Under the pieces are notes generated by a model, which worked only from the letters and a program-made list of their open reading frames with translations, ran no database searches and was not told where the DNA came from. The translations under genes were made by a program, and so were the position numbers. A stretch of 64,000 nucleotides of DNA from an uncultured Ruminococcus sp. Its GTDB lineage: Bacteria; Bacillota; Clostridia; Oscillospirales; Ruminococcaceae. Of the stretch, positions 15,392 through 23,946 are shown piece by piece. The DNA lies in NCBI GenBank assembly GCA_934435205.1, contig CAKSAK010000002.1, positions 310,001 to 374,000 of the forward strand, given 5' to 3'. Within the stretch, counting starts at the first letter, position 1. The number at the start of each line of letters is the position of its first letter.

Positions 15392-17062
15392 ATGTATTCA
15401 TCTCTGGATACCGTGTGGGTTCTTCTCTGCACAGCTTTGATATTCTTTATGCAGGCAGGCTTTGCAATGCTGGAAACAGGCTTCACCAGAGCAAAAAATG
15501 CAGGCAACATAATAATGAAAAACCTTATGGATTACTGCATAGGCTCTGTTCTGTTCTGGGTTATCGGCTTCAGCTTTTTGTATGGCGACTCCATAGGAGG
15601 ATTTATCGGAACGCCAAGCCTGTTCGCAGCAGGAAAGTTTGCAGCCGCAGGCGATCTGCCTAAACGAGTGTTCCTTATGTTCGCAACTGTCTTTTGCTCA
15701 ACTGCCACGACTATAGTTTCAGGAGCAATGGCAGGCAGAACAAAGTTCAAGGCTTATCTTACATATTCGGCTGTTATGAGCGGAATAGTTTATCCTATAA
15801 CAGGTCACTGGATATGGAACAGCGCAGGCTGGCTCAAAGGCATAGGCTTCCACGATTTCGCAGGCGGAACTGCCGTTCACGTTGTTGGCGGAACTACTGC
15901 ACTTATAGGTGCGCTGCTTGTGGGAGCAAGGATAGGCAAGTTTGATAAAAACGGCAAGGCGAGAGCCATACCGGGACATAATCTCACTATCGGAGCTTTG
16001 GGCATATTCATTTTGTGGATAGGCTGGTTCGGATTTAACGGTGGCTCGCTTCTCACCGCTCAGGGCGACAATGCGGCGGCAAAGCTTGGGGATATCTTCT
16101 TTAACACAAACATATCTGCGGCGGCTTGCGCAATAGCTGCAATGTTCATCACATGGGTGCGCTACGGCAAACCTGACGTGACAATGACCCTTAACGGAGC
16201 ACTTGCAGGACTTGTGGCTTCAACCGCAGGCTGTGACACAGTTTCGGAAGGAGGAGCGTTTGCTATCGGCATAACAGCAGGCTTTGTAATGGTGTTTGGT
16301 GTTGAGCTTATAACAAAGCTAAAGGCTGACGACCCTGTGGGTGCGATAAGTGTTCACGGTCTGTGCGGAGCATGGGGAACGCTTATGACGGGCGTTTTCG
16401 CAAAGAAAAGCGGTCTTATATACTCAGGCAGCCCGAAGGATCTGCTTATACAGCTTGCAGGTGTGCTTTCAGTGGCGGCTTGGACAGCGCTTATTATGGT
16501 GATAGTGTTCACAGTGATAAAGAAAACAATGGGTCTGAGAGTTAGCGAGAACACTGAGATAGTCGGTCTTGACAAGTGCGAGCATGGACTTTCAAGCAGT
16601 TATGCTGATCTTCTCAATACGGCACAGTTCATCACTACCGCCGCTGACGAGCCTTCAAAGGTGAGAGCTATAGACGAAGCCTCAGAGCTTAACGCTTCTG
16701 ACTACAAGGCTGACGGAAAGATGCACAAGGTGGTCGTTCTTATGAACGTCGCAAAGTTCGAGACGCTGAAAAACGCTTTGGATAAGCTCGATATAACAGG
16801 TATGACAGTTACGCAGGTAAGCGGCTGTGGAATACAAAAGGGAAGCACTGAGCTTTACAGAGGCTCTGAGCTTGAATCAAGACTTCTGCCTAAGATAAAG
16901 GTGGAGATAGTCATAAGCACTGTTCCGCTGGGACTTCTTATCGACACTATCAGAAAGGTGCTTTATACAGGCAAGATAGGCGACGGAAAGATATTTGTTT
17001 ATGACGTTGCAAATGTGGTGAAGATAAGAACAGGAGCAGAGGACGAGCAGGCTCTTGAATAA
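15392..17062 (+). CDS. amtB: Ammonium channel fused to a P-II signalling domain
   Basis: 556 residues. Residues 1 to about 400 form an Amt/Rh channel with eleven expected membrane spans; the twin histidines fall in GGTAVHVVGGTT and GAISVHGLCGAWGT. Residues 445-556 form a complete P-II (GlnK/GlnB-like) domain with T-loop QKGSTELYRGSELESRLLPKIKV, in which Tyr489 matches the uridylylation tyrosine, and a C-terminal YTGKIGDGKIFVYDV. P-II normally gates AmtB as a separate protein; here sensor and channel are one chain. It sits in an operon with a transporter, a ureohydrolase and a deaminase that all release ammonia. Confidence 0.95.
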   Translation: MYSSLDTVWVLLCTALIFFMQAGFAMLETGFTRAKNAGNIIMKNLMDYCIGSVLFWVIGFSFLYGDSIGGFIGTPSLFAAGKFAAAGDLPKRVFLMFATVFCSTATTIVSGAMAGRTKFKAYLTYSAVMSGIVYPITGHWIWNSAGWLKGIGFHDFAGGTAVHVVGGTTALIGALLVGARIGKFDKNGKARAIPGHNLTIGALGIFILWIGWFGFNGGSLLTAQGDNAAAKLGDIFFNTNISAAACAIAAMFITWVRYGKPDVTMTLNGALAGLVASTAGCDTVSEGGAFAIGITAGFVMVFGVELITKLKADDPVGAISVHGLCGAWGTLMTGVFAKKSGLIYSGSPKDLLIQLAGVLSVAAWTALIMVIVFTVIKKTMGLRVSENTEIVGLDKCEHGLSSSYADLLNTAQFITTAADEPSKVRAIDEASELNASDYKADGKMHKVVVLMNVAKFETLKNALDKLDITGMTVTQVSGCGIQKGSTELYRGSELESRLLPKIKVEIVISTVPLGLLIDTIRKVLYTGKIGDGKIFVYDVANVVKIRTGAEDEQALE

Positions 17063-17094
17063 GCTGCCATAATAATTGGAATGGGGGACAAGAT

Positions 17095-17994
17095 ATGACT
17101 GATGATATGAAATACACTGTGTTTTATACAGACGAAAACGGACAGCTTGTCCCGAATGGGGAAAAGCTTCTGAGCATAACCGAGATAGCAAAGTATCGAA
17201 ACATACCTACCGAACGGCTTAGATATTACGATAAGATAGGGCTTTTAAGACCTGACTATGTTGACAAGCTCACAGGGCGGAGGTTTTATTCGGCACAGCA
17301 GTGTGAAAAGCTTGGCACTATAAAAGAGCTTCGCAGGCTGAATTTATCACTGAAAGAGATAGAGGACTATTTCAACGACAGAAACCTTGAAAAGTCTGAG
17401 CGTGTTTTAAGACAGCGTTATGAGCTTTTACAGCAGGAGATAGCGGATAAGCTTGAAATAAGCCGTGTGCTGAAAGAGAAGCTAAAGTTTATCAGAGAGC
17501 TTAACAACACAGATTTCAAGCTTGATGATCCTGTTATAAAGGAGCTTCCTGAACGATATGCCCTCAAAGGGGAGAGCAACAAGTTCAGAACAAATCTCAC
17601 AGGAATAGAGTTTATGAAGCTTGAGGAGGCTATAGGCGGAACTTCACCAGTGCTTGCTACAGACAAGGTGGCAATGACCATAAAAAACTCAGTTGACCCT
17701 GACGATATGGACTCTGAGGTCTGCCCTATGGTGTTCTGCTCGGCAGATCAGGCTGACAAGGAAAGCTTCACAACAGTGGCAGGTGGTAAATACGTTTGTG
17801 CTTTTCACAGGAACTGCTACAGCTATTTCGGTGAGCTTATAATGAAAATGCGCTGTCTTGCACAGGAGCATGGCTACACCCTTGGAAGCGTTGGGGTGAT
17901 GATATACCGTATAGACATAACCCTTACGGACAACAGTGATGAAACTATTGCGGAGCTTCAGTTTCCGCTTATAAAAGAAAGCAGGGAGAAATGA
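17095..17994 (+). CDS. MerR-family regulator with GyrI-like effector domain
   Basis: 299 residues. The MerR DNA-binding head (LLSITEIAKYRNIPTERLRYYDKIGLLRP, near 22-52) is preceded by an unusual 20-residue N-terminal extension. A coiled coil follows near 85-140, then a C-terminal domain (from about 165) resembling the GyrI/BmrR drug-binding fold. BmrR-type proteins sense cationic organic molecules, which suits a gene whose stop overlaps (ATGA) the start of a guanidine-hydrolase-like enzyme and which shares an operon with a MATE exporter. The actual ligand is unknown. Confidence 0.85.
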   Translation: MTDDMKYTVFYTDENGQLVPNGEKLLSITEIAKYRNIPTERLRYYDKIGLLRPDYVDKLTGRRFYSAQQCEKLGTIKELRRLNLSLKEIEDYFNDRNLEKSERVLRQRYELLQQEIADKLEISRVLKEKLKFIRELNNTDFKLDDPVIKELPERYALKGESNKFRTNLTGIEFMKLEEAIGGTSPVLATDKVAMTIKNSVDPDDMDSEVCPMVFCSADQADKESFTTVAGGKYVCAFHRNCYSYFGELIMKMRCLAQEHGYTLGSVGVMIYRIDITLTDNSDETIAELQFPLIKESREK

Positions 17995-19094
17995 TCATGA
18001 TAGACAGAAATGAACTGCACGCCATGAAAACGGCGGCAAGATTTGATGAATTTGGCAACACAAGATTTCCCACAATGGCAAAGAGAGCCGTTGAGCTTGG
18101 ATTAGAGCCTGCGGACAGCATCAAAAGCGAGGGCATGAGCTGTTTTGCAAGAACAAATCTCGGTCCTACATACACAAGCCACGAGACCTTTCTCAGAAGC
18201 CCTTTCTGCGAGGATATCCATAAGGTGTCAGATTATGACGTTGCAGTGGTGGGTATCCCGTATGACAGCGGAGCGTCAAACCGCTCAGGCACAAGGCTTG
18301 GCCCTGCGGGCATAAGACACGCTTCTTCGCAGATATCCCCTTTCAACCCTGACTATGGCGTTGACCTTTACGAAAACATAAAGCTTTGCGACGCAGGAGA
18401 TATCTACACACTTCCTGCAAATGCTGAAAAGACCTTCGACCAGATAACAAAGGGCATAGGCTATATATTCTCTCAGGGGGTAACGCCTATGGTTCTTGGT
18501 GGCGACCATTCTACCACTTTCCCTACGCTCAGGGGCATTTCACAGTATATCGACGGCAATATCGGCGTTATCCATATCGACCGTCACAGCGATTGCGACG
18601 CTATCCAAATGGACGAGAAAATGCACGGCACAGAATGGTATCATTCCACTCACCTGCCTAACCTCAGCGCAAAAAATCTTGTGCAGATAGGCATAGGCGG
18701 AAACTGCTGTAAGTCATGGTCAAAATTCACTCGTGACAGCGGCTGTACTGCTATTTCAATGGAGGATATAGACAAGTATGGTATCGACAAGGTGGCAGAG
18801 CTTGCTCTCGATATCGCATGGAAAGGCTGCAAGGCGGTGTATGTGAGCCTTGATATAGACGTTCTGGAAGCTGCTTTCTGTCCAGGTACAGGCACACCTG
18901 ATTTTGGCGGTATGCTCCCGAGAGAGCTTTTAAGACTTCTTAAGCTCGTGACAGCTCCCGGTATCTGCGGAATGGACGTAGTGGAGGTATCTCCTCCATT
19001 TGATGTGAGCGAGATAACTTCACTTGCGGCGTCAAGATGTATAATCAATGTGCTTTGCAATCTTGCGCTGAACAAGTCGCTATATAAACACTGA
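17991..19094 (+). CDS. Guanidine-hydrolase-like ureohydrolase (GdmH type)
   Basis: Arginase-superfamily enzyme of 367 residues, longer at the N-terminus (about 70 extra residues) than agmatinases. Metal motifs: GGDHS near 168, HIDRHSDCD near 188 and SLDIDVLEAAFCPGTGTP near 280. The DRH in place of the usual DAH, the MHGTEWYH and AKNLVQIGIGG segments, MLPRE and CGMDVVEVSPPFDVSEITSLAA all resemble, as I recall it, the Ni-dependent guanidine hydrolase of cyanobacteria. The third Asp of DxDxxD is Glu here. Expected products would be urea and ammonia, feeding the window's urease and ammonium channel. An agmatinase-like activity is the alternative. Confidence 0.85.
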   Translation: MIMIDRNELHAMKTAARFDEFGNTRFPTMAKRAVELGLEPADSIKSEGMSCFARTNLGPTYTSHETFLRSPFCEDIHKVSDYDVAVVGIPYDSGASNRSGTRLGPAGIRHASSQISPFNPDYGVDLYENIKLCDAGDIYTLPANAEKTFDQITKGIGYIFSQGVTPMVLGGDHSTTFPTLRGISQYIDGNIGVIHIDRHSDCDAIQMDEKMHGTEWYHSTHLPNLSAKNLVQIGIGGNCCKSWSKFTRDSGCTAISMEDIDKYGIDKVAELALDIAWKGCKAVYVSLDIDVLEAAFCPGTGTPDFGGMLPRELLRLLKLVTAPGICGMDVVEVSPPFDVSEITSLAASRCIINVLCNLALNKSLYKH

Positions 19095-19122
19095 TAATAT
19101 TTGTATCTGAAAGAGGCAGCTT

Positions 19123-20913
19123 ATGAATGATCGGCAGCTAAAGGAACTTATACTGGCGGCTAAGGGTAAGCTGCCTTTTGATATTTATTTTTACAACGCA
19201 AGGATAGTTGACGTTTACAGAGAGCGGATAATAGACAACGGCTCGGTGGGGATAAAAAACGGCATTATCGCCGCAGTTTGCCCTGACTTTGAGCCTAGAG
19301 CCACAGAGTTTATTGATTGCAGGGAAATGTATCTTACACCGTCTTTTATCGACGCTCATATGCACATAGAGTCCTCAAAGCTCACGCCTTTTGCATACTG
19401 CGAGGGCGCAGTGCCACACGGAACGGGCTGTGTATTCTTTGACCCTATGCAGATGTCGAATACACTTGGTCTTAATGGCATAAAGGTTATGCAGGAAATG
19501 CTTGGGGAAATGCCCGTAGAGAGCTTTTTACAGCTTTCTTCGCAGTATCTTTCCACTCTGAAAACGCAGGACGATATCACCAATGTTATCAAAGAGTGCG
19601 GAGCGAAAACTGTGGGTGAGATAAGCGGTGCTGTTGTCGGGAATGAGGAGATAATAAAGCTTCTCGGTGCGGCAAAAAGGGCAGGAGTAAAGGTGAACGG
19701 TCACTGTCCGTCAATGGGATTTCGTGACGTTTCGCAGGCGGCTTGCGCTGGGCTTTGTGACGACCATGAGTGCGAAAGCATAAGCGACCTTGAACAGCGG
19801 CTCGCTTGCGGAATGGCGGTGCTGGTAAGAGAGGGAACTATAGAGCCGAACTGCCGAACTCTTTGCAAGGGGATAGTAAAAAATCATATCCCTACGGACG
19901 ATATAATGTTCTGCACTGACGACAAGTCGGCAGAGGATATAAAGGAAAACGGCTGTATAGACAATGCTCTGCGCATTGCAGTGAAAAGCGGTATCGACCC
20001 TGTGACAGCGATAAAAATGGCTACGCTCAATGCCGCACGGCACTATGGCGTTGATGATATCATAGGCTCTGTCGCTCCCTCCAGAAAGGCGAACTTTCTG
20101 CTTATGGATAGCCTTGAAAATATGACAGTGAAAAAGGTCTATCACGAGGGCAGGCTTGTGGCTGAAAACGGCGAGCTTCTTTGCAGACATGATTTTGACA
20201 TAGCTTGCTATCCTGAGCTTAGAAACACTGTGATATTGCCCATGGGGCTTGACAGTCATTCTTTCGAGATAAAAGCAGGCTTTGAGAGGGGCTATGTTAC
20301 TGCAAATGCAATTGAAATGCCCGAGGGCGGCATAGTCACAAGGCTTGTGAAAGGCAGGCTTGAAGTCAGGGACGGCGTTGTATGCGGTGATACAAAAGCC
20401 GATATTCTGCCCATATTCGTTGTTGAGCGTTTCGGCAGGAGCGGTGACATAGGCAGTGGCTTTATAAAAGGTCTTGGCATAAAAAGGGGAGCTGTTGCCG
20501 CAAGCTTTGCTCAGGAGAGTAATAATGTCGTTGTGTCGGGCGTTGACCCTGAGGATATGCTTTGCGCTGTGAAAGCTGTTGAAGCGAACGGCGGCGGTGC
20601 GGCTATGGCTATTGACGGCAAGGTGGAAGGGCTTTACTCCCTTCCTGCGGCAGGCATACTAAGCGGTGAAAATATTACAGATGAGATAAAGGCACAGAAG
20701 GCTTTCAGAGAAGCCCTTGCCCTCACAGGGGGAAACATACAGCGCATGACGGCGGTGCTTACAGTGTCGCTGTGTCAGACTATCCCCGATGTGGGGCTGA
20801 CGGAAAAGGGGCTTTTTGACGTAAACGAGCAAAGATACATATCCACATTCACAGGCGGTGAAGAATTTGAAAAACAAGTCAGAAAATGTAATAATGACAG
20901 AGGGCGACCCTAA
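19123..20913 (+). CDS. Adenine-deaminase-like amidohydrolase, divergent
   Basis: 596-residue member of the Ade family with an N-terminal amidohydrolase barrel and the Ade C-terminal domain (from about 400). Metal ligands are mostly kept: HMH in DAHMHIESS near 81, Glu in VGEISG near 166, NGHCPS near 190, DDHEC near 208 and CTDD near 267. The DPHE motif of true adenine deaminases (in CDPHEI) reads FDPMQMSN, so its His and Glu are lost, and the usual Arg after CTDD is Lys. Either the activity is altered or another purine or guanidino-like substrate is used. Neighbours all concern nitrogen release or transport. Confidence 0.85.
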   Translation: MNDRQLKELILAAKGKLPFDIYFYNARIVDVYRERIIDNGSVGIKNGIIAAVCPDFEPRATEFIDCREMYLTPSFIDAHMHIESSKLTPFAYCEGAVPHGTGCVFFDPMQMSNTLGLNGIKVMQEMLGEMPVESFLQLSSQYLSTLKTQDDITNVIKECGAKTVGEISGAVVGNEEIIKLLGAAKRAGVKVNGHCPSMGFRDVSQAACAGLCDDHECESISDLEQRLACGMAVLVREGTIEPNCRTLCKGIVKNHIPTDDIMFCTDDKSAEDIKENGCIDNALRIAVKSGIDPVTAIKMATLNAARHYGVDDIIGSVAPSRKANFLLMDSLENMTVKKVYHEGRLVAENGELLCRHDFDIACYPELRNTVILPMGLDSHSFEIKAGFERGYVTANAIEMPEGGIVTRLVKGRLEVRDGVVCGDTKADILPIFVVERFGRSGDIGSGFIKGLGIKRGAVAASFAQESNNVVVSGVDPEDMLCAVKAVEANGGGAAMAIDGKVEGLYSLPAAGILSGENITDEIKAQKAFREALALTGGNIQRMTAVLTVSLCQTIPDVGLTEKGLFDVNEQRYISTFTGGEEFEKQVRKCNNDRGRP

Positions 20914-22237
20914 GAAAATAATATTCCGCTTTGCACAGCCGCTTATACTTGCGAACCTTTTTCAACAGCTTTACAACACCATGGACACCATAATAGTGGG
21001 CAAGATAAACGGTGACGAAGCCCTTGCGGCGGTGGGAGTTTCCTTTGCGGTGACAATGGTCATGATAGCCGTTGCAACTGGTACAGGCATAGGAACGTCG
21101 GTGCTTATAGCGAAATATTGCGGTGCAGGGAACAAGTCAAAGGTCAAGACGGGCATTTCCACTGTGCTGATATTTTCACTTATGGTCGCAGCGTTGATAG
21201 CGGTTCTTGGGGCGGTGCTTAGTATGCCTCTTTTAAGGCTTCTGAAAACGCCGCAGAACATCATAAATGATGCGGCAGACTATCTGCGGATATATTCTTT
21301 TGGTATGCCTTTTATGTTTCTTTACAACGTGCAAGCGTCGGTATTCAGTGCCCTTGGCAACTCAAAAACGCCTTTTCATCTGCTTGTGATGTCCTCAATT
21401 CTGAACATAGGGCTTGACCTTTTATTTGTTGGCGGATTTTCCATGGGTGTATCAGGTGCGGCATGGGCGACTTTCATTGCGCAGGGAGTGTCGGCAGTGA
21501 TATCGTTTCTGCTTCTTGCTGACAAGGTATACAGAAAAGACCCTGAAAGAGCAGAGTTCAGCTTCTTTTCAGGGGCGGTGTTAAAAGAAATGTCGTCCTA
21601 TGCGGCAGTATCGGTGATACAACAGTCAGTGGTGTCGGTAGGAATGTTAATAGTGCAGTCTGCGGTCAATCCCTTTGGCTCGGACGTGCTTGCAGGCTAC
21701 ACGGCTGCTTCAAAGATAGACTCCTTTGCCATAATGCCGTTCATAGCCTGCGGAAATGCGGTATCCACCTACACAGCACAAAATCTTGGGGCAGGCAAAA
21801 AAGAGCGTATCAGAGAGGGCTACAAGGCGAGCGTGCTGTTATGCGCAGGCATAGCAGTGATAGAATTTGCAGTGATAATGCTTCTCAGACGGCGATTTTT
21901 AGGTTTTTTCATGGACTTGTCAAGCTCATCAGCTTCCGCTATAGAAACAGGCATGGGCTACATGACAGACCTTGCGTTTTGTTACATAATAATGGGGATA
22001 AATTCAAGCTTCAACGGAATGTTAAGGGGACTTGGGTGTTTGAAGCTGTTTTTATCCGGAAGCATAATAAATCTCACGTTCCGAATCATTTTCACCTACG
22101 CTCTAGTATCGGTCATAGGCGTATCGGCAGTATGGCTGTCAATGCCGGCAGGCTGGGTTCTGAGCTTTATTTACGGGAGAGTGGGGTATAGGGTCATGTG
22201 CAAGAAGAAAGATAGTGCAGGGATAAGCGATATATGA
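20858..22237 (+). CDS. MATE-family efflux transporter
   Basis: Twelve-helix multidrug/organic-cation exporter, 459 residues if the GTG start is used. The N-terminal DPKKIIFRFAQPLILANLFQQLYNTMDTIIVGK block is typical of the MATE family. The frame begins inside the end of the amidohydrolase gene (56-base overlap); an ATG 12 codons later gives MTEGDPKKI and is equally possible, and neither has a strong ribosome site. It may remove toxic cations such as guanidine or a dead-end product, but this is inferred only from position. A terminator follows. Confidence 0.92.
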   Translation: MKNLKNKSENVIMTEGDPKKIIFRFAQPLILANLFQQLYNTMDTIIVGKINGDEALAAVGVSFAVTMVMIAVATGTGIGTSVLIAKYCGAGNKSKVKTGISTVLIFSLMVAALIAVLGAVLSMPLLRLLKTPQNIINDAADYLRIYSFGMPFMFLYNVQASVFSALGNSKTPFHLLVMSSILNIGLDLLFVGGFSMGVSGAAWATFIAQGVSAVISFLLLADKVYRKDPERAEFSFFSGAVLKEMSSYAAVSVIQQSVVSVGMLIVQSAVNPFGSDVLAGYTAASKIDSFAIMPFIACGNAVSTYTAQNLGAGKKERIREGYKASVLLCAGIAVIEFAVIMLLRRRFLGFFMDLSSSSASAIETGMGYMTDLAFCYIIMGINSSFNGMLRGLGCLKLFLSGSIINLTFRIIFTYALVSVIGVSAVWLSMPAGWVLSFIYGRVGYRVMCKKKDSAGISDI

Positions 22238-22250
22238 TCGGTAAAGCATT

Positions 22251-22293
22251 AGCTTCCGAGCAGTTGTCAGAGGCTGTTCGGAAGCTGCTTTTA
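22251..22293 (+). terminator. Terminator of the Opp-to-MATE operon
   Basis: AGCTTCCGA / TCGGAAGCT stem with an 18-base loop and then GCTTTTATT. Confidence 0.85.
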
Positions 22294-22301
22294 TTGTAAA
22301 A

Positions 22302-22354
22302 TAAAAAGCTTGCAAACCCTTATAAATAAAGGATCTGCAAGCTCTTTAACTTGG
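22302..22354 (-). terminator. Terminator of the WYL gene, near-copy of the tRNA-Leu terminator
   Basis: Minus-strand stem AGCTTGCAGATCC / GGGTTTGCAAGCT with TTTTTATTTT. The 53 bases differ at only five positions from the segment next to tRNA-Leu at 32839-32891, and the match stops exactly at the tRNA CCA end (TGGT on the plus strand). Confidence 0.8.
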
Positions 22355-22376
22355 TTCTGTGAATACTAAACCTCTC

Positions 22377-23342
22377 TTAATAATAATTTCTCATCAATTC
22401 TATCTCCCTCCGCATATCCTCCACCAGCGGTTTTGGCTCAAGGACTTTCACCCACGAGCCTTGTGACAGCAGGTACATTATTATCCCCCTGCCGTAGTTG
22501 ACCTCGGCAGTGATAACGCTCTTTGTGCCGTTCTGCTCAATGACCTTTGCGATGGGCAATCTGTCAAGAACTGCCTGCAAAGACAGCCCAGAAAACTCAA
22601 AGGTTATCCGCACGTTGTCGCCCGGGAACATAAACTGATTTTTCTCCCGCAGGTCGCCCTCGTCAAAGCTGTGTTCACGGTCAAGCTCAAACTTCTCTCT
22701 GTGCTCAACTATCCCCTTTATCCTGTCAATGCGGAAGTACCTCGCCTTGTATTGCGTGTCATCAGCCGCATATGCGATAAGATAGAAATAATATTCGCTG
22801 AACATTATCGCCGCAGGCTTCAGCTTTCTGACGACCTCGCTTCTGTCCATTTTCAGATACGTCACCGAAATGACCTTTTTGCCGTCAATGCACTGCACAA
22901 GCCGCCAAAGATTGTCTATCACGCTGTCGCAGTCAGACCTGACCTCGTGATAATGATATATCTCCCTGCGGATCACCTCGTCAAGAAGCTTGCGGTCATT
23001 GGCAGTGGTGAACTTTTTCAGCTTTGAAACTACGGATAGCATATCCTCTTTGCTGAAACAACGTGACCCAAGTATCACTTTTACTAAGGCAAAAAGCTCC
23101 TGATTTTTCAGAAATTCATCGCTTTTAAGTATGTAAGCCCTGTCCTTGTGGGAGTATGTGACCTCGGCATTTTGCATAAGCTCCCTGTGTTCCGCAAGAA
23201 AATCATTTATCCTGCCAATGTCACGGCTGACGCTCTTTGACGATATCCCGTACTCCTCCGCAATAAGCCTGTTAGGTACGACCTCGCCGTGCAAAAGCCG
23301 ATAAAATATTTCAAGAACTCTGTCCAAACGCTCATTTTCCAT
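22377..23342 (-). CDS. WYL-domain transcriptional regulator
   Basis: 321 residues with an N-terminal HTH (RLDRVLEIFYRLLHGEVVPNRLIAEEYGISSKSVSRDIGRIN, residues 4-46), a WYL domain near 140-220 and a C-terminal WCX-like part (TFEFSGLSLQAVLDRLPIAK). WYL regulators sense nucleotides or nucleic-acid ligands and are often linked to defence islands. This one lies just outside the tRNA-Leu island that carries Wadjet genes and points away from it. No target site is visible. Confidence 0.88.
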   Translation of the reverse strand: MENERLDRVLEIFYRLLHGEVVPNRLIAEEYGISSKSVSRDIGRINDFLAEHRELMQNAEVTYSHKDRAYILKSDEFLKNQELFALVKVILGSRCFSKEDMLSVVSKLKKFTTANDRKLLDEVIRREIYHYHEVRSDCDSVIDNLWRLVQCIDGKKVISVTYLKMDRSEVVRKLKPAAIMFSEYYFYLIAYAADDTQYKARYFRIDRIKGIVEHREKFELDREHSFDEGDLREKNQFMFPGDNVRITFEFSGLSLQAVLDRLPIAKVIEQNGTKSVITAEVNYGRGIIMYLLSQGSWVKVLEPKPLVEDMRREIELMRNYY

Positions 23343-23640
23343 TTTATGACCCCTCTTTCTTACAATTATACCACATTTGATTTTGAATTTGTTAAGCTGG
23401 CTGCTTAGTATAACGTTTTCGAAGAATATTTTTTTATTTTAACCAAAAATGTCAAATTATCGGTGCAGCAGGTCATTGTATTTTGTCGTTTTATCTTGTT
23501 TTCAGTATAGCATAATTTCCAGACAAAGGTATGTCCGTTTAAAATTTCTTTACATTAGGCTGACTATTGAAAATAAAATTGCAAAACAAAAAAAGTGCCT
23601 TAATGCAAGTCATAAGGTACTTTTGCTATGTTGATATACC

Positions 23641-23672
23641 AAAAAAAGAGAACCACTCGTGAGTAGTTCTCT
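23641..23672 (-). terminator. Terminator next to the displaced tRNA-Leu 3' end
   Basis: AGAGAACCACTC / GAGTAGTTCTCT stem with A-tract on the plus strand, that is a U-tract on the minus strand. It probably served tRNA-Leu before the island inserted. Confidence 0.75.
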
Positions 23673-23681
23673 TAAATGTTA

Positions 23682-23698
23682 TTGGTGCGGCAAACGGG
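23682..23698. repeat. Island left attachment repeat (tRNA-Leu 3' end copy)
   Basis: TTGGTGCGGCAAACGGG, identical to the 3' end of tRNA-Leu(GAG) at 32887-32903 and in the same orientation. Similarity continues weakly for about ten further bases. It marks a likely att site of a tRNA-integrating element. Confidence 0.8.
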
Positions 23699-23858
23699 GC
23701 TCGAATCGCACAAATATTCTTATGCGATTTTTTGCTAATTCTGCAAATGTCCTATTTTAAGGCATTTCAGAGTAAGTTAAGCAAAGCGGATTAACACAGC
23801 TTTTAGTATCTTTTAGGGGTAATAAGGTCCAAAGTTATGGGCGTGTTCCGTTGATATC

Positions 23859-23895
23859 AGAGCCGATCTCTTGTGAGGTCAGCTCTGTGTTTTTT
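23859..23895 (+). terminator. Hairpin with U-tract at the island's left end
   Basis: AGAGCCGATCTC / GAGGTCAGCTCT stem (one mismatch) followed by GTGTTTTTT on the plus strand. No gene on this strand precedes it, so it may be left over from earlier content. Confidence 0.55.
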
Positions 23896-23946
23896 ACATA
23901 TTAGTACTATATGATTTAGTATCTGTCATGCACAGAACTTTCAGTT

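Larger units (their letters stand above)
23343..23946. other. Intergenic stretch spanning the left island boundary
   Basis: No gene seen. It contains the upstream region of the WYL gene, a strong hairpin terminator, the 17-base copy of the tRNA-Leu 3' end, a small TCGCA/TGCGA hairpin followed by TTTTTT, and a rightward terminator-like hairpin. No promoter for an extra gene is evident. Confidence 0.6.
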
